A stretch of DNA of 9,520 nt from an uncultured Clostridia bacterium (lineage in GTDB: Bacteria; Bacillota; Clostridia; Christensenellales; UBA1242), in assembly GCA_947628195.1 (NCBI GenBank), contig CANQZB010000031.1, positions 1-9,520 of the forward strand. The letters are read 5' to 3'. Of this stretch, positions 5,716 through 9,520 are shown piece by piece; positions within the stretch are counted from its first letter, which is position 1, and each line of letters opens with the position of its first letter. The position numbers were made by a program, and so were the translations under genes. The notes beneath the pieces were generated by a model, which was not told the origin of the DNA, did not search any database, and worked only from the letters and a program-made list of their open reading frames with translations.

Positions 5716-7050
5716 ATGTTAAAAGTTATATTAACCATATTTTTGATTTTAATTTTTATTGCTGAATCAAGCATGATGATTATTTTGGAACGAGATAAGC
5801 CCAGGAACATGATTATTTGGCTTATTGTGTTTTTGTTTACATCAATAGTGGGCGGAATAATTTATGCTATTTTTAGGCTTATTATTTATAGAAAAGTTAT
5901 ATCTTTAAAAACAAAACAGTGGGAAGATGACGTTTACACAAATTTAATTAACACTCAAATTTTTAACACAGATATTGAAACCGACAGCGAATTTTTAAAT
6001 TTTAACAAATTAGCTTTTAATTGCAAACTAACCGCTAACAATTATTATGAATTAATAGATAGCCATACCAAATTTAAAGAAAATTTAATTAAAGAAATAA
6101 ACAATGCAAGCAATTATATCATTTTTGAAATAACCAAATTTAACGCAAAAGATTTTTTAGAAATTCAAACCGCACTTGTTAGGAAGGCGGGCGAAGGCGT
6201 TGTTATAAAATTCATTTATGATAAAACTAATAATCATAAAATGCTGAAAACGATGAGGGAAGCGGGAATTAAGGTTAAAAAATTCAGCAAATATAGAGCC
6301 ATTGGCAAATTATATTCCAATTTAAGAAATTGTGTTTGCATAGACGGCAAAGTTGCATATATTTGCAATTTTGAGGCAAAAAATCGTGAACTTAACGGCA
6401 AATATGATGTGCTTAATTCTTACATAAAATTTAAGGGAGATGTTGTGCAAGATATTGATATTTCTATGCACAAAGATGTTGTTTTTGCCACTAATAAATT
6501 TATGGAATATGTGGCACCAAGAAGGGAAGATTATGCCAACCGGGCTTTAATTCAGTTTGCAAGTAATGACTATAATAGCAATATGGAACTTGCAATTATT
6601 AAAGCAATTTGCATGGCTAAAAGTTCAATAAATTTGCAGTTGGAAGAATTTATTCCAACCGAAAGTATAAAATCTCTATTAAAATTTGCCATTAATTCAA
6701 ACATTACTGTTAATTTAATGGTGCCACTTAAAACTAATAAGCATAGCAAATACTACGCCTCACGCGCTTATGCCAAAGAGCTTGCGCTTATGGGTGCCAA
6801 TGTATATTTGTATGATGGGTTTATTAGATACAACGCTATTACTATTGATGATGAGTATGTTATATATGGCTCTTACACTATTGATAGAGAACATATCGCA
6901 TTAAGTACACAAAGTATTGTGGTTATTCAAGACACCAAGGCTGTTAACTATTTTAACAAAATGTTTGATTTGGGCATTGAAAATAGTTATAGAATTGCGA
7001 ATGCAAAATATATGCTTATGAGGGAAAGGTTTTTTAAAAATTTCGTTTAG
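5716..7050 (+). CDS. Cardiolipin-synthase-like protein with both HKD motifs degenerate
   Basis: This 444-residue protein has the full architecture of a ClsA-type cardiolipin synthase: two N-terminal membrane helices (about residues 4-24 and 32-57) and then two phospholipase-D repeats. The first repeat holds YSNLRNCVCIDG, aligning with the family's YRNHRKIVVIDG; His is L203 and Lys is N205, while D210 stays. The second holds YDGFIRYNAITIDDE, aligning with YDGFLHAKTIVVDDE; His is R371 and Lys is N373, while D378 stays. The histidines make and resolve the phosphatidyl-enzyme intermediate, so activity as a cardiolipin synthase is unlikely. The frame is intact over its full length, which argues for a retained, altered function (binding, structural or regulatory) rather than decay. 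No Shine-Dalgarno site precedes the ATG. The next gene starts 8 nt after the stop, with its ribosome site touching the stop codon, so the two form an operon. Confidence 0.88.
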   Translation: MLKVILTIFLILIFIAESSMMIILERDKPRNMIIWLIVFLFTSIVGGIIYAIFRLIIYRKVISLKTKQWEDDVYTNLINTQIFNTDIETDSEFLNFNKLAFNCKLTANNYYELIDSHTKFKENLIKEINNASNYIIFEITKFNAKDFLEIQTALVRKAGEGVVIKFIYDKTNNHKMLKTMREAGIKVKKFSKYRAIGKLYSNLRNCVCIDGKVAYICNFEAKNRELNGKYDVLNSYIKFKGDVVQDIDISMHKDVVFATNKFMEYVAPRREDYANRALIQFASNDYNSNMELAIIKAICMAKSSINLQLEEFIPTESIKSLLKFAINSNITVNLMVPLKTNKHSKYYASRAYAKELALMGANVYLYDGFIRYNAITIDDEYVIYGSYTIDREHIALSTQSIVVIQDTKAVNYFNKMFDLGIENSYRIANAKYMLMRERFFKNFV

Positions 7051-7058
7051 GAGGGAAT

Positions 7059-7898
7059 ATGGTTTTTGGTGTTGCTGGCGTGCCAACAAACTATAAAGGC
7101 AAATTTGCCGGAGTTTTTCCATGGCTTAAAGATATGGGCTTAAACGGATTTGAAATTCAATGCACTTATGGCTTTAAAATTAGCGAAGATAGGCAGGAAA
7201 TAATTAAAAAGATGCAAAACGAAGGCTTTTATTTTAGCATGCATGCACCTTATTACATTAATTTGGGCAGTTTAAATAATGCGGTTGTGGGTAGAAGTAA
7301 AAGCAATATGAAAGAGGGCATTGAACTGGCAAAATCGCTGGGTATTAACCGCATAATTTTTCACCCGGGCGGTGGGCATGACAACACTGAAGAGGGCAGA
7401 ATTCGCGCAATAAATCAACTTGTTGATGCTGTAAATGAATTTACAAGCGAAATAGATATGGGCGATGTGCGCTTGTACCCAGAGATTGGTGGCAAAACTG
7501 CCAGTTTGGGGAGCCTTGATGAAATTATTGAAATTTGCAAACGCTGTAAATTTTGCTATCCGTGCATAGATATTGCACATTTGCATGCGCGCGAAATTGG
7601 TAGCATCACAACTAAGGAAGTTTTAAAAGAAAAGTTGACAAAAATAAAGAATGCTATTCCGGAAAAATTTAAATATATACATTTTCACGCTTACACAATA
7701 AATTATGGAGATAAAGGCGAAATTAAGCATTTGAAACATGGCGAAAATATGCCAGACGGAAGCGCGGGAATGCCAAATTTAGATGATTTTGTTGCGGTCT
7801 TAAAAGAAATGAATATAGAGCCCTGGGTTGTAAGCGAGGCACTAGACACACAAGAATTGAGTGCAAAATATATGCGTGATTTGTATGTAAAATCTTAA
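7059..7898 (+). CDS. Nfo-like TIM-barrel protein (AP endonuclease family 2 / deoxyribonuclease IV type)
   Basis: This 279-residue protein belongs to the xylose-isomerase-like TIM-barrel superfamily, closest in motif order to endonuclease IV, which cuts DNA 5' of abasic sites using three zinc ions. Likely metal ligands are H62 in MHAPYYINLGS, H102 in FHPGGGHD, E142 in YPEIGGK, D171 and H174 in CIDIAHLHA, H208 or H210 in IHFHAY, H224 or H227 in KHLKHGE, and E260 in VVSEALD. In E. coli Nfo the sixth block is DRH; here the Asp position seems to be Leu225 or is displaced, so the third metal site may differ. The length is close to the roughly 285 residues of Nfo. The ATG at 7059 has a strong ribosome site, AGGAGGG (7049-7055), which overlaps the upstream stop. 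DNA repair is the default guess, but a sugar isomerase or epimerase role cannot be excluded. Confidence 0.85.
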   Translation: MVFGVAGVPTNYKGKFAGVFPWLKDMGLNGFEIQCTYGFKISEDRQEIIKKMQNEGFYFSMHAPYYINLGSLNNAVVGRSKSNMKEGIELAKSLGINRIIFHPGGGHDNTEEGRIRAINQLVDAVNEFTSEIDMGDVRLYPEIGGKTASLGSLDEIIEICKRCKFCYPCIDIAHLHAREIGSITTKEVLKEKLTKIKNAIPEKFKYIHFHAYTINYGDKGEIKHLKHGENMPDGSAGMPNLDDFVAVLKEMNIEPWVVSEALDTQELSAKYMRDLYVKS

Positions 7899-7973
7899 TA
7901 TATTTTATATTATTTATATAATGTCAATGCGAAGGTTTTGGTGGTCAAATCCTGTAGAAATCTCTATCATATT

Positions 7974-8804
7974 ATGCAAAAATTAGAATTTAAAGAGGAA
8001 AGTGAAATAGAATTAACTAAAGCAATTATTAATAAATTGCCGTTTCTTTCTCGCTTTGATGTGCAAAAAATATTAGAAAATAAGGATGTAAAAGTAAACA
8101 ACGCTCGCGTTAAAGAAAATATTACATTGCAAAAGGGTAGCAATGTAACAGTATTTTATCAGCCAAAAGAAAGTAAGGAATGGTACACGCTAGTTTATTA
8201 TGATGATAACATTTTAATTGTAAATAAACGCGCGGGCATAGAGGTTGTTAGCGAGTCAGAGCGAGATTTGCTATCTATTTTAAAATTAACATATCCTGAT
8301 GCAAGGGCGGTGCATAGGCTAGATAGAAACACAGAAGGCTTAACAATATTTGCGTTAAATGATATTGCAGAAAAGGCATTGGATTCTGCCTTTAAAAACA
8401 GAAAAGAAATAATTAAAAAATATGCGCTTTTGGTTGATGGAAGAGTGGACATAACAAAAATTAAGCGCACAGTTTATTTAAAAAAAGTGCCAAACCTTGC
8501 TAAAGTTTGGATAAGTGAGGTAAAAACAAGCGGATATGAGCCAGTTTCCACAGAATTTGATGCCGTTGAATATCGAGGTGAACAAACCTTAATGGAAGCA
8601 ACATTAATTACTGGCAAAACACATCAAATTCGCGCCCACATTGCTTATTATGGCTATCCAATAGTGGGGGATAACAAATATGGCAAAAGTAAGGATAAAA
8701 CTTTGCACCTAACTGCAAACTTTTTGGCATTTAATTTTGCAAACAAAAGCCCACTAAAATATTTAAATTCTCAAACTTTTGAAATTATCCCAACCTGGCT
8801 ATAA
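7974..8804 (+). CDS. RluA-family pseudouridine synthase with S4 domain
   Basis: This 276-residue enzyme should convert specific uridines of rRNA (or tRNA) to pseudouridine. An S4-like RNA-binding domain spans about residues 2-62 (KLPFLSRFDVQKILENKDVK). The catalytic domain carries HRLD at 114-117 (D117 is the expected catalytic residue) within AVHRLDRNTEGLTIFALN, and the conserved KTHQIRAHIAYYGYPIVGD block near the C-terminus. It is distinct from the RluB-type enzyme at 754. Start choice: ATG 7974 gives the usual family N-terminus but has no Shine-Dalgarno site. GTG 7941 in the same frame would add 11 residues and has GAAGG five bases upstream. A TATAAT (7917-7922) without a good -35 would fit the longer form. 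I prefer 7974 by protein family. Which rRNA site it modifies cannot be told. Confidence 0.88.
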   Translation: MQKLEFKEESEIELTKAIINKLPFLSRFDVQKILENKDVKVNNARVKENITLQKGSNVTVFYQPKESKEWYTLVYYDDNILIVNKRAGIEVVSESERDLLSILKLTYPDARAVHRLDRNTEGLTIFALNDIAEKALDSAFKNRKEIIKKYALLVDGRVDITKIKRTVYLKKVPNLAKVWISEVKTSGYEPVSTEFDAVEYRGEQTLMEATLITGKTHQIRAHIAYYGYPIVGDNKYGKSKDKTLHLTANFLAFNFANKSPLKYLNSQTFEIIPTWL

Positions 8805-8849
8805 ATTTCATAGAATAAATATAACATTATTTTTATAAAGGAGGTTTAA

Positions 8850-9128
8850 GTGGTAATAAGGTTAAAATCTAATAGAAAATTTATGATTAACATTTGCTTG
8901 CCGGTATTAATTATTGGAATATTAGCAACGGGCATATTAACACTTGGTTTATTTTTTGCAAAAGATATAAATGATGTGTTACCTTCTTTTCTCGTTACTT
9001 TAATTCTTACAATTTTATTTGTTGTGATAATTTTAGCAATTTATCTAATTCCAAAACCATCTTTTGAGTTTGACCAGAAAGAAATTAAAATAATAAAAAA
9101 ACAACAAAACAGTAATAATAAATGTTGA
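8850..9128 (+). CDS. Small two-helix membrane protein, N-terminal piece of a frameshifted gene
   Basis: A GTG start at 8850 has a near-perfect ribosome site, AAAGGAGG (8837-8844), five bases upstream. The 92-residue product has two membrane helices (about residues 12-35 and 43-67) after a basic N-terminus, then a short polar tail that ends abruptly in QQNSNNKC at a TGA. I do not recognise a named family. The tail FEFDQKEIKIIKK looks like the first strands of a PH-like beta domain common in small bacterial membrane proteins. The rest of such a domain is encoded in the +1 frame immediately downstream (9142-9327). A run of seven A at 9095-9101 is the likely shift point; removing one A joins both parts into a protein of about 158 residues. 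Either the gene is mutated, the base is a sequencing error, or a shift occurs during expression. Confidence 0.75.
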   Translation: MVIRLKSNRKFMINICLPVLIIGILATGILTLGLFFAKDINDVLPSFLVTLILTILFVVIILAIYLIPKPSFEFDQKEIKIIKKQQNSNNKC

Positions 9129-9141
9129 ATGTATTGATCAG

Positions 9142-9327
9142 ATGGTCTATTATAGATACAAGTGGCATTATGTTTTTACTATGTACTTCAATCCAATACC
9201 GGATGGTGGTTGTATGAAAATTCATATAATAGATAAACATGGTAACAAATATTTATTAGGTTTTATCAGTTACAAAGACGCAAAAACTTTACAACAAATG
9301 TATCCTCATTTGCTAAAAATATTATAA
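9142..9327 (+). CDS. C-terminal piece of the frameshifted small membrane protein
   Basis: The open frame holding this stretch begins right after stop codons at 9091-9096, and its protein-like sequence is continuous from about 9100. It reads KNNKTVIINVECIDQMVYYR, then aromatic and beta-rich segments (KWHYVFTMYF, MKIHIIDKHGNKYLLGF) and a closing helix (YKDAKTLQQMYPHLLKIL). This resembles the second half of a PH-like domain rather than an independent protein. The ATG at 9142 has no ribosome site, so separate translation is unlikely. It is best read as the 3' part of the gene starting at 8850, in the +1 frame relative to it. Function is unknown. Confidence 0.6.
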   Translation: MVYYRYKWHYVFTMYFNPIPDGGCMKIHIIDKHGNKYLLGFISYKDAKTLQQMYPHLLKIL

Positions 9328-9404
9328 AGTTATGCTGTTTAAAACAGAATTTAACTTAAAAATGAGAAATTGAAAAGAAATTTTTAAAATTTTGCTAAAA
9401 ATTA

Positions 9405-9433
9405 TTGACATTTAAATCTTTTTATAGTAAAAT
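9405..9433 (+). promoter_or_regulatory. Strong promoter of tRNA-Pro
   Basis: A perfect -35 TTGACA (9405-9410), a 17-nt spacer and a -10 TAAAAT (9428-9433) place the start near 9440, about seven bases before the mature tRNA end. The region 9328-9404 is AT-rich with no other recognisable signal apart from a short CTGTT/AACAG hairpin at 9335-9347 that lacks a T tail. Confidence 0.88.
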
Positions 9434-9446
9434 TCAAAAGTACTGT

Positions 9447-9519
9447 CGGGGTGTAGCGCAGTTGGTAGCGCACGTGATTTGGGATCATGGGGCCGGGGGT
9501 TCGAGTCCCTTCACCCCGA
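9447..9519 (+). tRNA. tRNA-Pro (anticodon UGG)
   Basis: The cloverleaf is complete. The acceptor CGGGGTG/CACCCCG has 7 perfect pairs with the C1-G72 pair typical of tRNA-Pro. The D arm is GCGC-AGTTGGTA-GCGC. The anticodon arm is CGTGA-TTTGGGA-TCATG, with anticodon TGG reading CCA and related Pro codons. The variable loop has 5 nt. The T arm is GGGGG-TTCGAGT-CCCTT, with two outer G-U pairs. The discriminator is A (9519). The window ends one base later with C, so whether CCA is encoded cannot be told. Confidence 0.96.
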
Positions 9520-9520
9520 C

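Noticed and set aside
7921..7986. A 21-codon ORF (ATG 7921 to TAG 7986) containing consecutive Trp codons, like an attenuator leader peptide
   Set aside because: No ribosome site, its ATG overlaps the candidate -10 box, no terminator or antiterminator pair follows, and the downstream gene is not a Trp pathway gene.
9335..9347. CTGTT-TAA-AACAG hairpin after the frameshifted gene, as a terminator
   Set aside because: Short stem, three-base loop and no T run directly after it.
1..9520. CRISPR arrays, insertion sequences, phage genes, toxin-antitoxin pairs
   Set aside because: No repeat-spacer periodicity, transposase, integrase or paired small toxin-like ORFs were seen.

Overview
The window is AT-rich, bacterial and gene-dense, and reads as a low-GC Clostridia-like Firmicute, perhaps one of the uncultured gut lineages. 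That placement is an inference from three things: gene order (a D-Ala-D-Ala carboxypeptidase, rluB, an HI0933-type flavoprotein, plsC and an S1-domain protein in a row), protein style, and canonical sigma-A-type promoters. TAA, TAG and TGA all act as stops, so no recoding is evident. All protein genes lie on the + strand. One tRNA gene lies on the - strand.

Layout. (1) 1-1467: the 3' part of a penicillin-binding-protein-type carboxypeptidase overlaps rluB, which ends inside a small intrinsic terminator. (2) 1494-4355: a strong promoter drives a tight three-gene operon of an HI0933-family flavoprotein, plsC and a four-repeat S1 protein. In many Clostridia cmk and ispH sit in this cluster; both are absent here. 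(3) 4387-5318: a monocistronic gene for an unrecognised membrane-anchored, beta-rich extracytoplasmic protein. (4) 5319-5715: a tRNA-Thr(CGU) island on the - strand, with a terminator, the intact tRNA, an 88-bp spacer, a 5'-half copy of the same tRNA and a good promoter upstream of the half copy. (5) 5716-7898: a two-gene operon of a cardiolipin-synthase-like protein whose two HKD motifs have both lost His and Lys, followed by an Nfo-like TIM-barrel protein. (6) 7974-8804: an RluA-family pseudouridine synthase. (7) 8850-9327: a small membrane protein that appears split by a frameshift at a run of seven A. (8) 9405-9520: a consensus promoter and a tRNA-Pro(UGG) at the window edge.

The genes join envelope work (carboxypeptidase, PlsC, Cls-like protein, surface protein) to RNA and translation functions (two pseudouridine synthases, S1 protein, two tRNAs). 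The most unusual item is the tRNA-Thr locus. Its only good promoter lies upstream of a truncated tRNA copy, so the mature tRNA should be cut from a precursor whose leader can fold into an 18-bp stem that captures the half-tRNA's anticodon arm. The next most notable items are the double-dead HKD protein, the A7 frameshift, and promoters placed so that at least two genes should be transcribed as leaderless mRNAs while operon-internal genes carry good Shine-Dalgarno sites. I did not see a complete new defence or mobile system.
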